From Stenotrophomonas sp. UBA2302 (GTDB lineage: Bacteria > Pseudomonadota > Gammaproteobacteria > Xanthomonadales > Xanthomonadaceae), in the NCBI GenBank assembly GCA_002345545.1, contig DDVW01000042.1, forward strand, positions 4,722 to 40,165: a stretch of DNA of 35,444 nucleotides, read 5' to 3'. Positions 28,364-35,444 of this stretch are shown one piece after another. Position 1 is the first letter of the stretch. Every line of letters starts with the position of its first letter. The notes under the pieces are model-generated. The model worked only from the letters and a program-made list of their open reading frames with translations. It searched no databases and was not told the DNA's origin. A program made the translations under genes and the position numbers.

Positions 28364-29181
28364 AATGCATCAGCCTTGGGATTCGAGGTTGCCGCCGAGG
28401 GGAACTCCTGGCGCAACCGCTGTTGGTACCGGCTTGCGGCGCTGCCATCGCCCAGCCGCTCTTCAATCTGAATGGCAAGTTGTAACACGGAAGCCGTCGC
28501 CGGCGCAGCCGCCAGACGCCGCTGGTAAAAGGCCCGCGCCTCGAAATAGTGACCCAGTGCATATTCATGGCGGGCCATCGATTCCAGCGCGTAGGCATTT
28601 TGCGGCGACAGGGCCAACGCCTGCCGCAGATCCCGCCCCGCCCGCTCCCGCTGCCCGGCCTCCAGCGCACATCCCCCGGCATTGGCCAAGGCATCGGCGC
28701 GCAAACCATAGGTCGGATCGGCCAGCGCACGGTCGAACCAGACCAGTGCCTCGGCCGGAAAGCCGTTGCCGCACAGCCATGCGCCGTAGTTGTTCAGCAC
28801 ATCACCCTGCTCCGGCGCGAGCTCGGTGGCCTTGCGATAGAGCGCTCCGGCGACCGTGGCGTTGCCACGCTGCCCCTCGATCACCGCCTCGATGGTGTAC
28901 GCATCGGCAACACGCGGCGCGAGCTTCTGCGCGGAACGGGCATATTTCACCGCGTCATCGAACGCATGGCGCCCCAGCCGGTCGCCGGACAGCCGCAGCA
29001 GCTCCAGATACTGCATGCGTATGCGCGCCTGCTTGTCGTCGCGCAGATCGTAGTGCGGCGCCCCCTGTTCGACGTGCCGGATCTTTCCCGCCCGGGTGTC
29101 GCGACTGTGCCCGCAGCCGGCAACCAGCAGCGTTGCAACAGCCAGCAGGAGCAGGCGCTCAGGCCAGCGCATCCCCGGCAT
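28360..29181 (-). CDS. pilF: Type IV pilus biogenesis lipoprotein PilF (PilW)
   Basis: PilF is the outer-membrane lipoprotein that pilots the PilQ secretin into multimers for type IV pili. The 273-residue protein has a lipoprotein signal ending LLVAGC (Cys 23) and a series of TPR repeats: [51 protein letters not shown], then [17 protein letters not shown]. The block around [11 protein letters not shown] is typical of the family. It overlaps the rlmN end by about 20 bases and rodZ by four bases, so this part of the block is tightly coupled. A start at 29172 would lose three residues. Confidence 0.92.
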   Translation of the reverse strand: MPGMRWPERLLLLAVATLLVAGCGHSRDTRAGKIRHVEQGAPHYDLRDDKQARIRMQYLELLRLSGDRLGRHAFDDAVKYARSAQKLAPRVADAYTIEAVIEGQRGNATVAGALYRKATELAPEQGDVLNNYGAWLCGNGFPAEALVWFDRALADPTYGLRADALANAGGCALEAGQRERAGRDLRQALALSPQNAYALESMARHEYALGHYFEARAFYQRRLAAAPATASVLQLAIQIEERLGDGSAASRYQQRLRQEFPSAATSNPKADAL

Positions 29182-30367
29182 CCAGTGATTTGAGGATCTT
29201 GTTGAACTCGGCCTGGCGGCGGGTGCGATCCATCACCTGGCCCTTGAGCTGGCCGCAGGCCGCATCGATGTCGTCGCCACGGGTACGTCGCACCATGGTC
29301 AACACCTGCGAGTCGAGCAGGATCTTCTGGAAGGCGCGGATCTGCTCTTCGTCCGAGCGCTCGTAGCGCGTGCCCGGGAACGGGTTGAACGGGATCAGGT
29401 TGACCTTGCCCGAATCCTTGGCCTGCACCGCGTTGTCGAACTGACGCATCAGCCGCGCCAGCTGGCGGGCGTGCTCGGGCTGGTCATTGATGCCCTTCAT
29501 CAAGGTGTATTCGAAGGTCACCGAGTCGCGTTTCTTGTTGCCGCGCAGGTAACGCGCGCAGGAGGCCATTAACTCGGCAATCGGATATTTCCTGTTGAGC
29601 GGCACCAGCGTTTCGCGCAGCTCGTCGTTCGGTGCGTGCAGCGACACCGCCAGCGACACATCGCTCTCGACCGACAGACGGTCAATCTGCGGCACCAGGC
29701 CGGAGGTGGACAGGGTCACGCGCTTGTTGGCCAGGCCGTAGCCCAGGTCATCGCGCATGATGCTCATGGCGCGCACGACATTGTCGAAATTCATCAGTGG
29801 CTCGCCCATGCCCATCATCACCACGTTGGTGAGGCGGCGCATCTGGTGCGGCACGTTGCCCAGGTGGCGGGCGGCAACCCACACCTGGCCGATGATCTCG
29901 GCGGTGGTCAGATTGCGGTTGAAGCCCTGGGTGGCGGTGGAACAGAAGGTGCAGTTCAAGCCGCAGCCGACTTGCGAGGACACGCACAGCGTGCCGCGGG
30001 TCTTGTCGGGGATGTACACGGTCTCGATGGCGTTCTTGCCATCCGTGCCCATCGCCAGCAGCCACTTGTGGGTACCGTCGGCGGAAGGCTTGTCGAACAC
30101 GATATTGGGGACGACGACCTCGGCATGCGCGTGCAGCTTGGCGCGCAGCGGCTTGCCGAGGTCGGTCATCTGGTCGAAGTCGGTGACATAGCGGTGGTGG
30201 ATCCACTTCATCACCTGGTGGGCACGGAACTTCTTCTCGCCGAGTTTCTCGATGAAGAAATGCTCCAGGCCCGCGCGATCGAGGTCGAGCAGGTTCTGCT
30301 TCTTGACCACCGGTCCGGTAGCGGCGGGAGCCGGTACCAGCACCGACGGGATCACGACCTCGTTCAC
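29159..30367 (-). CDS. rlmN: Dual-specificity radical SAM methyltransferase RlmN
   Basis: RlmN methylates C2 of A2503 in 23S rRNA and of A37 in some tRNAs. The 402-residue protein has the radical SAM motif C-x3-C-x2-C at Cys 135, 139 and 142, [25 protein letters not shown], and [12 protein letters not shown] cysteine late in the protein (DIDAACGQL) fits the methyl-carrying Cys. The GTG ending at 30367 is chosen because GAGGAG lies 8 bases upstream and gives MNEVVIPSV, which looks like related N-termini. A GTG at 30376 would overlap that site. It follows ndk by 21 bases. Confidence 0.97.
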   Translation of the reverse strand: MNEVVIPSVLVPAPAATGPVVKKQNLLDLDRAGLEHFFIEKLGEKKFRAHQVMKWIHHRYVTDFDQMTDLGKPLRAKLHAHAEVVVPNIVFDKPSADGTHKWLLAMGTDGKNAIETVYIPDKTRGTLCVSSQVGCGLNCTFCSTATQGFNRNLTTAEIIGQVWVAARHLGNVPHQMRRLTNVVMMGMGEPLMNFDNVVRAMSIMRDDLGYGLANKRVTLSTSGLVPQIDRLSVESDVSLAVSLHAPNDELRETLVPLNRKYPIAELMASCARYLRGNKKRDSVTFEYTLMKGINDQPEHARQLARLMRQFDNAVQAKDSGKVNLIPFNPFPGTRYERSDEEQIRAFQKILLDSQVLTMVRRTRGDDIDAACGQLKGQVMDRTRRQAEFNKILKSLDAGDALA

Positions 30368-30388
30368 GTCAACCACTCCTCAGCTCGC

Positions 30389-30814
30389 TCAGCGCGAAAC
30401 CACTTCGGTGCCGGCGAAGAAATAGGCCACTTCGATGGCGGCATTTTCAACCGAATCCGAACCGTGGGCGGCATTGGCGTCGATCGACTCGGCGAAGTCG
30501 GCGCGAATGGTGCCCGGCGCGGCTTCCTTCGGATTGGTGGCACCCAGCAGTTCGCGGTGGGCCAGCACGGCATTCTCGCCTTCCAGTGCCTGGATCATCA
30601 CCGGGCCGGAGATCATGAACTCGACCAGCGCGTTGAAGAACGGACGCTCGCGGTGCACGGCGTAGAAGCCTTCGGCCTCGGCGCGCGACAACTGCTTGTA
30701 CTTGGCGGCAACGATCTTCAGGCCGGCCTTCTCGAAGCGGGCGTAGATTTCACCGATCACGTTCTTGGCAACGGCGTCGGGCTTGATGATGGAAAGGGTG
30801 CGCTCCAGCGCCAT
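30389..30814 (-). CDS. ndk: Nucleoside diphosphate kinase
   Basis: Ndk moves phosphate from ATP to other NDPs through a phospho-His and balances NTP and dNTP pools. The 141-residue protein has the full pattern: [37 protein letters not shown], and the active His 117 in [18 protein letters not shown] 8 bases upstream supports the ATG at 30814. It begins the minus-strand block that continues with rlmN, pilF, rodZ, yfgM, bamB and der. Its leader contains a terminator-like hairpin. Confidence 0.98.
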   Translation of the reverse strand: MALERTLSIIKPDAVAKNVIGEIYARFEKAGLKIVAAKYKQLSRAEAEGFYAVHRERPFFNALVEFMISGPVMIQALEGENAVLAHRELLGATNPKEAAPGTIRADFAESIDANAAHGSDSVENAAIEVAYFFAGTEVVSR

Positions 30815-30856
30815 GGGAATTCTCCGGTATCTGGGCCGGTCGGCCCGAGGTAGATG

Positions 30857-30880
30857 AAAAAACCCGCGTGCGGACGCGGG
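30857..30880 (-). terminator. Terminator-like hairpin in the ndk leader
   Basis: On the minus strand a 7-bp perfect stem, CCCGCGT with ACGCGGG (30880-30874 with 30869-30863), closes a four-base loop and is followed by six T (30862-30857). This is a textbook intrinsic terminator, yet it lies 43 bases upstream of the ndk ATG, with no gene on that strand before it. A second hairpin, GGGCCG/CGGCCC, follows at 30833-30846. It may be an attenuator or an insulator against read-through. Confidence 0.75.
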
Positions 30881-30904
30881 CTTAGCCTGAAATTGCGGTC
30901 ACCA

Positions 30905-30933
30905 ATTCTACCGGGTGGGCCGGTGATTTGCAC
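30905..30933 (-). promoter_or_regulatory. Probable ndk promoter
   Basis: On the minus strand TAGAAT (30910-30905) is a good -10 box; GTGCAA (30933-30928) is a weak -35 at 17 bases. A transcript from here would begin near 30898 and pass through the terminator-like hairpin before reaching ndk. Confidence 0.4.
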
Positions 30934-30994
30934 AGCGGCGGATGAATGATGCTGCACAGCAGCATGACCTGGACGGGCCACGGAGCGTAGGATC

Positions 30995-31008
30995 CAAACA
31001 ATCGTTTG
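30995..31008 (+). promoter_or_regulatory. PsrA-type operator upstream of the TetR regulator
   Basis: CAAAC and GTTTG form a perfect inverted repeat around the four bases AATC. This fits the published PsrA site of Pseudomonas, (G/C)AAAC N2-4 GTTT(G/C). It lies 16 bases before the regulator's ATG. A TAGGAT box at 30988-30993 would place the start of transcription inside the repeat, which suits self-repression. Confidence 0.65.
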
Positions 31009-31024
31009 ATTGACTGAGCCAGCC

Positions 31025-31678
31025 ATGGGCAAACCTGCCAGCTTTTCCACCAAGGACCGCATTCTCGGCGCCGCCGAAGAACTGTTCGCCCAGTACGGCT
31101 TCGCCGGTACCTCGTTGCGGCAGGTGACCAGTCACGCCGACGTGAACATCGCCGCGGTCAATTACCACTTCGGGTCCAAGGAAAACCTGGTCAATGAGAT
31201 ATTCCGGCGCCGCATGGACGAGATGACCGCCGCCCGCCTGGGCCAGCTGGAACAGGCCCGCAGCGCCCAGCCGGACGATCTGCGTGCGGTACTGGCGGCC
31301 TTCGTGGAGCCTGCATTGGCTCTGGCCCAAGATCGCCAGAGCGGTGGCGCCTTCGTCCGCGTCATCGCCCGCGCCTACGCCGAGAAGAACGACAACCTGC
31401 GCAAGTTCCTCTCCGACCACTACGGCCACGTGCTGCGCGAGTTCGGCAAGGCCATCGGCGCCTGCGTGCCGGGCCTGAGCAAGGAAGAGCTGTACTGGCG
31501 CCTGGACTTCCTGGCCGGCTCGCTGACCTACGCCATGGCCGATTTCGGCCTGATCAAACGCCCTCCCAACATCAGCGAGGCCGAGCACCGTCGCAAGGCC
31601 GCGCAGGAGCTGATCCATTTCGCCGAAGCCGGGTTCCGCGCCAGTGCGCGCACGCCGGATTCAACCTCCCTCACCTGA
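31025..31678 (+). CDS. psrA: TetR-family regulator, PsrA-like (fatty-acid responsive)
   Basis: The 217-residue protein has a TetR HTH (about 9-55; DRILGAAEELFAQYGFAGTSL, then NIAAVNYHFGSKENL) and a helical ligand domain. NLRKFLSDHYGHVL and EELYWRLDFLAGSLTYAM resemble the matching parts of Pseudomonas PsrA, which releases DNA on binding long-chain fatty acyl groups and represses itself and beta-oxidation genes. The ATG at 31025 is preferred; a TTG at 31010 would add five residues. A PsrA-type palindrome lies just upstream. fadN starts 34 bases after its stop on the same strand, so the regulator probably controls a joint unit. The name is inferred from these features. Confidence 0.82.
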   Translation: MGKPASFSTKDRILGAAEELFAQYGFAGTSLRQVTSHADVNIAAVNYHFGSKENLVNEIFRRRMDEMTAARLGQLEQARSAQPDDLRAVLAAFVEPALALAQDRQSGGAFVRVIARAYAEKNDNLRKFLSDHYGHVLREFGKAIGACVPGLSKEELYWRLDFLAGSLTYAMADFGLIKRPPNISEAEHRRKAAQELIHFAEAGFRASARTPDSTSLT

Positions 31679-31712
31679 TCCACCCGTCATCGCAGACCAA
31701 AGGTTTATCGAT

Positions 31713-34085
31713 ATGTTCAATTCCCTGCTTGTCCGCCGCGCCGCCGTTCTTGGCGCAGGCGTCATGGGTGCGCAGATCGCCGCCCACCTGACCAATGCCG
31801 GCATCGACACCGTGCTGTTCGACCTGGCCGCCAAGGAAGGTCCTGCCGACGGCATCGTGCTCAAGGCCATCGCCAACCTCGGCAAACTGAGCCCGGCACC
31901 GCTGGCGTCCAAGTCGCTGGCCGAAGCCATCACCCCGGCCAACTACGACTCGGGCCTGGAGCAGCTGCGCGACTGCGACCTGATCATCGAGGCCATCGCC
32001 GAACGGATGGACTGGAAGCAGGACCTGTACAGGAAGATCGCGCCGTTCGTGAACGAACACGCGGTACTGGCCTCCAACACCTCGGGCCTGGGCATCAACA
32101 AGCTGGCCGACGTGCTGCCGGAAGAACTGCGCCACCGCTTCAGCGGCGTGCATTTCTTCAATCCGCCGCGCTACATGCACCTGGCCGAGCTGATCCCGGC
32201 CAAGACCACCGACAAGGCGGTGCTCGAAGGCCTGGAAACCTTCCTGACCACCAACCTGGGCAAGGGCGTGGTCTATGCCAAGGACACCCCGAACTTCATC
32301 GGCAACCGCATCGGCGTGTTCTCGATCCTGTCCACCATCCACCACACCCAGCAGTTCGGCCTGGGCTTTGACGAGGTGGACGGCCTGACCGGCCCGCTGG
32401 TCGGCCGCCCGAAATCGGCGACCTACCGCACCTCCGACGTGGTCGGCCTGGACACCATGGCCCACGTCATCAAGACCATGGGCGACACCCTGCCTGACGA
32501 TCCGTGGCACAAGTATTTCAACGCGCCGGCATGGCTGGACGCGCTGATCGGCAAGGGTGCACTGGGCCAGAAGACCGGCGCCGGCATCTTCCGCAAGGTC
32601 GGCAAGGACATCATGGTCATCGACCTTGAGAAGCAGGACTACCGTCCTGCTGATCGCACCGCCGCACCGGAAGTAGTCGAGATCCTGAAGATCAAAAACC
32701 CGGCCGAGAAGTTCGCCAAGCTGCGCGAAAGCCGGCACCCGCACGCGCAGTTCCTGTGGGCGACGTTCCGCGACCTGTTCCACTACAGCGCCTACCACCT
32801 GGCCGATATCGCCGAAACCGCGCGCGACGTGGACCTGGCGATCCGTTGGGGCTACGGCTGGTCGTTGGGGCCGTTCGAGACCTGGCAGGCCGCTGGTTGG
32901 AAGCAGGTGGCGCAGTGGATCGCCGACGACATCGCCGCCGGCAAGAGCATGAGCAATGCGCCACTGCCGGCCTGGGTACTGGACGGCCGTGACGGCGTGC
33001 ATGCCGCCGAAGGCAGCTACAGCCCGACGCAGAACGCCCTGGTGCCGCGCTCGTCGCTGCCGGTGTACCAGCGCCAGCGCTTCCCGGATGCCCTGCTGGG
33101 CGAGAAGTTCGCCCAGGGCGAGACCGTGTTCGAGAACGACGGCATCCGCCTGTGGACCGACGGTGACGGCATCGGCGTCATCAGCTTCAAGACCAAGATG
33201 AACACCGTCTCCGACCAGGTACTGGACGGCATTCAGCACGCCATCGGCCTGGCCGAGAAGCAGTTCAAGGGCGTGGTGATCTGGCAGAACAAGGAGCCCT
33301 TCTCGGCCGGCGCCGATCTGGCCGGTGCCTTGGGCGCACTGAAGGCCGGCAAGATCGCCGAGTTCGAGGCGATGGTGGCCAACTTCCAGCGCACCAGCCA
33401 GCGCATCAAGTACGCCACCGTGCCGGTGGTGACCGCCGTGCGCGGCCTGGCGCTGGGTGGCGGCTGCGAGTTCCAGATGCATGCCGCCAAGTCGGTGGCG
33501 GCGCTGGAAAGCTACATCGGTCTGGTGGAAGCCGGCGTCGGCCTGCTGCCGGCCGGTGGCGGCCTGAAGGAAATCGCCGTGCGTGCCTCGCAGGCCGCTG
33601 GTCACGACGGCGACGTGTTCGCCGAGCTGAAGAAGACCTTCGAAACCGTGGCCATGGCCAAGGTCTCCAACTCGGCGGTCAACGCCAAGGAACTGGGCCT
33701 GATGCGCGGCACCGACAAGGTCGTGTTCAACAGCTTCGAGCTGCTGCACATCGCCAAGGCCGAGGTCAGCGCACTGGCCGAAGGCGGCTACCGTCCGCCG
33801 CTGCCGGCACGCCGCATCCGCGTGGCCGGTGACGTGGGCATCGCCACCTTCAAGATGATGCTGGTCAACATGCTGGAAGGCCGTTTCATCAGCCCCTACG
33901 ATTACGAGATCGCCGAGCGCATCGCCACCGTGCTGTGCGGCGGCAAGGTCGATCGCAACACCGTGGTCGACGAGGAGTGGCTGCTGACGCTGGAGCGCAA
34001 GCACTTCGTCGAACTGGCCCAGCAGGAAAAGACCCAGGCCCGCATCGCGCACATGCTGACCACCGGCAAGCCGCTGCGGAACTGA
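31713..34085 (+). CDS. fadN: 3-hydroxyacyl-CoA dehydrogenase / enoyl-CoA hydratase, FadN-like
   Basis: This 790-residue enzyme carries two beta-oxidation steps in the FadN order: dehydrogenase first, hydratase second, the reverse of E. coli FadB. The NAD site is VLGAGVMG at 12-19, and the catalytic dehydrogenase segment is SGVHFFNPPRYMHLAELIP with its His and Glu. The crotonase part has EPFSAGADLAGAL, ALGGGCEFQMHAA and GLVEAGVGLLPAGGG, each with the expected catalytic Glu. The C-terminal dehydrogenase helices end the protein. The ATG at 31713 has AAAGG upstream. It sits between the PsrA-like regulator and fadA, and fatty acids should induce it. Confidence 0.93.
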   Translation: MFNSLLVRRAAVLGAGVMGAQIAAHLTNAGIDTVLFDLAAKEGPADGIVLKAIANLGKLSPAPLASKSLAEAITPANYDSGLEQLRDCDLIIEAIAERMDWKQDLYRKIAPFVNEHAVLASNTSGLGINKLADVLPEELRHRFSGVHFFNPPRYMHLAELIPAKTTDKAVLEGLETFLTTNLGKGVVYAKDTPNFIGNRIGVFSILSTIHHTQQFGLGFDEVDGLTGPLVGRPKSATYRTSDVVGLDTMAHVIKTMGDTLPDDPWHKYFNAPAWLDALIGKGALGQKTGAGIFRKVGKDIMVIDLEKQDYRPADRTAAPEVVEILKIKNPAEKFAKLRESRHPHAQFLWATFRDLFHYSAYHLADIAETARDVDLAIRWGYGWSLGPFETWQAAGWKQVAQWIADDIAAGKSMSNAPLPAWVLDGRDGVHAAEGSYSPTQNALVPRSSLPVYQRQRFPDALLGEKFAQGETVFENDGIRLWTDGDGIGVISFKTKMNTVSDQVLDGIQHAIGLAEKQFKGVVIWQNKEPFSAGADLAGALGALKAGKIAEFEAMVANFQRTSQRIKYATVPVVTAVRGLALGGGCEFQMHAAKSVAALESYIGLVEAGVGLLPAGGGLKEIAVRASQAAGHDGDVFAELKKTFETVAMAKVSNSAVNAKELGLMRGTDKVVFNSFELLHIAKAEVSALAEGGYRPPLPARRIRVAGDVGIATFKMMLVNMLEGRFISPYDYEIAERIATVLCGGKVDRNTVVDEEWLLTLERKHFVELAQQEKTQARIAHMLTTGKPLRN

Positions 34086-34142
34086 GTGAGCGTGCTTTCA
34101 GGGCGACGCCAGATCGTCGCCCTCGCCCGCCCTCACGCTCAC
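34086..34142 (+). other. Nested hairpins between fadN and fadA
   Basis: An outer 9-bp perfect stem pairs 34086-34094 (GTGAGCGTG) with 34134-34142. Inside it, a second 9-bp stem pairs 34100-34108 (AGGGCGACG) with 34115-34123 around a six-base loop. No T run follows, so this is not a simple terminator. It probably protects one end of a processed transcript or sets the fadN/fadA ratio. Confidence 0.65.
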
Positions 34143-34164
34143 ACCTATTGAAGAGATCACTGCA

Positions 34165-35373
34165 ATGACCAAGCAAATCCAGGACGCCTACATCGTCGCC
34201 GCCACCCGCACCCCGGTTGGCAAGGCGCCCAAGGGCATGTTCCGCAACACCCGTCCGGACGACATGCTCGCCCACGTACTCAAGAGCGTGGTCGCCCAGG
34301 CACCGGGCGTGGACGTCAACCGCATCGACGACGCCATCATCGGCTGCGCCATGCCCGAAGCCGAGCAAGGCATGAACGTGGCCCGCATCGGCGTGCTGCT
34401 GGCCGGCCTGCCGAACACCATCGCCGCGCAGACGGTGAACCGCTTCTGCTCCTCCGGCCTGCAGGCTGTGGCCATGGCCGCCGACCAGATCCGCCTGGGC
34501 AACAGCGACCTGATGCTGGCCGGCGGCACCGAATCGATGTCGATGGTGCCGATGATGGGCAACAAGATCGCCATGGCGCCGAGCGTGTTCGACAACGACC
34601 ACACCGCGATCGCCTACGGCATGGGCATCACCGCCGAGAAGGTCGCCGAGGAATGGAAGATATCGCGCGAAGACCAGGACGCCTTCGCCCTGGCCTCGCA
34701 CCAGAAGGCCATCGCCGCGATCCAGAACGGCGAGTTCAAGGACGAGATCAGCCCCTACGAGATCGTCTCGCACCTGCCTGACCTGGCCGATGGCAAGCGC
34801 ATCATCACCCGCAACAAGCTCGCCGATACCGACGAAGGCCCGCGCCTGGATTCCTCGGCCGAAGGTCTGGCCAAGCTGCGCCCGGTATTCCGCAACGGCC
34901 AGTTCGGCGGCACCGTCACTGCCGGCAACTCCTCGCAGATGAGCGACGGCGCCGGCGCGGTATTGCTGGCCTCGGAACAGGCGATCAAGGACTACGGCCT
35001 GACCCCGCTGGCCCGCTTCGTCAGCTTCTCGGTAGCCGGCGTGCGCCCGGAAGTGATGGGCATCGGCCCGATCGCGGCGATCCCGAAGGCGCTCAAGCAG
35101 GCCGGCCTGAGTCAGGACCAACTGGACTGGATCGAGCTCAACGAAGCCTTCGCCGCGCAGTCGCTCGCGGTCATCCGCGATTGCGGCCTGGACCCGTCCA
35201 AGGTCAACCCGCTGGGTGGTGCCATCGCCTTGGGCCACCCGCTGGGTGCCACCGGCGCGATCCGTACCGCCACGATCCTGCACGGCCTGCGCCGTCGCCA
35301 GCAGAAGTACGGCATGGTGACCATGTGCATCGGCACCGGCATGGGTGCAGCGGGCATCTTTGAATCGCTGTAA
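34165..35373 (+). CDS. fadA: Acetyl-CoA C-acyltransferase (thiolase, FadA-like)
   Basis: The thiolase cuts 3-ketoacyl-CoA into acetyl-CoA and a shortened acyl-CoA, the last step of beta-oxidation. The 402-residue protein has the acyl-accepting Cys 95 in [34 protein letters not shown], His 358 in [15 protein letters not shown], and Cys 388 in [11 protein letters not shown]. The start ATG at 34165 follows a GAAGAGA site. It is 79 bases after fadN with a structured gap between, and the two should form a multienzyme complex. A strong terminator follows. Confidence 0.96.
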   Translation: MTKQIQDAYIVAATRTPVGKAPKGMFRNTRPDDMLAHVLKSVVAQAPGVDVNRIDDAIIGCAMPEAEQGMNVARIGVLLAGLPNTIAAQTVNRFCSSGLQAVAMAADQIRLGNSDLMLAGGTESMSMVPMMGNKIAMAPSVFDNDHTAIAYGMGITAEKVAEEWKISREDQDAFALASHQKAIAAIQNGEFKDEISPYEIVSHLPDLADGKRIITRNKLADTDEGPRLDSSAEGLAKLRPVFRNGQFGGTVTAGNSSQMSDGAGAVLLASEQAIKDYGLTPLARFVSFSVAGVRPEVMGIGPIAAIPKALKQAGLSQDQLDWIELNEAFAAQSLAVIRDCGLDPSKVNPLGGAIALGHPLGATGAIRTATILHGLRRRQQKYGMVTMCIGTGMGAAGIFESL

Positions 35374-35395
35374 TCCGGCCCACTGGATGACGCTG

Positions 35396-35426
35396 AAAGG
35401 GCGGCCTGCGGGCCGCCCTTTCTTTT
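35396..35426 (+). terminator. Rho-independent terminator of the fad unit
   Basis: An 11-bp perfect stem pairs 35396-35406 (AAAGGGCGGCC) with 35411-35421 around TGCG and is followed by CTTTTGG. It lies 23 bases past the fadA stop and marks the end of the regulator-fadN-fadA unit. The last bases of the window show nothing more. Confidence 0.9.
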
Positions 35427-35444
35427 GGTTCATCTCCCAATTCC

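Noticed and set aside
31671..34052. Open frame of about 790 codons on the minus strand opposite fadN
   Set aside because: Composition is typical of an antisense shadow; fadN has all catalytic residues and is certain.

Overview
The window is a GC-rich piece of a chromosome from a gammaproteobacterium of the Xanthomonadaceae (Lysobacterales), most like Stenotrophomonas or Pseudoxanthomonas. This rests on the ndk-rlmN-pilF-rodZ-yfgM-bamB-der order, the PsrA-like regulator ahead of a fadN/fadA pair, the guaB-guaA pair and the RlmKL fusion. Nearly all of it is core chromosome. I saw no rRNA, tRNA, CRISPR array, prophage or complete insertion sequence, and no gene-free stretch exceeds 300 bases.

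Layout. 1-1600: the 5' end of an MFS transporter, a YajD-type HNH protein and a secreted double-PepSY protein. 1590-2490: dapA. 2678-5986: a plus-strand cluster of a ParB-like protein, a DUF5671 membrane protein, a small membrane-anchored protein and a DUF445 membrane protein, ending in a REP-like palindrome. 6061-8863: rlmKL and a small alpha/beta hydrolase. 8916-13009: an AmpD-like amidase, a DUF1684 protein, a SseA-type sulfurtransferase, a DUF1289/NUDIX gene broken by a frameshift in a seven-base G/C run, and a FKBP-like periplasmic protein. 13182-15089: enoyl-CoA hydratase, a small unknown protein and nth, followed by a decayed copy of part of nth. 15312-22716: a large propeller-sensor diguanylate cyclase, guaA, guaB and folD. 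22887-24029: a rhodanese-MoeB fusion. 24209-30814: der, bamB, yfgM, rodZ, pilF, rlmN and ndk, all on the minus strand and tightly packed. 31025-35373: a PsrA-like TetR regulator with its own operator, then fadN and fadA, closed by a strong terminator.

How the genes work together. The minus-strand der-to-ndk block joins ribosome maturation (Der, RlmN), outer-membrane assembly (BamB, YfgM), cell shape (RodZ), type IV pili (PilF) and nucleotide balance (Ndk), with several start/stop overlaps. The right-hand end is a fatty-acid beta-oxidation unit whose regulator appears to sense acyl chains. GuaB and GuaA make GMP, the precursor of the GTP used by the neighbouring diguanylate cyclase, but terminator-like hairpins separate these genes. 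The points most worth a second look are the NUDIX frameshift, the nth remnant, a terminator-like hairpin in the ndk leader, the PsrA-type operator, and nested hairpins between fadN and fadA. I found no convincing wholly new system.
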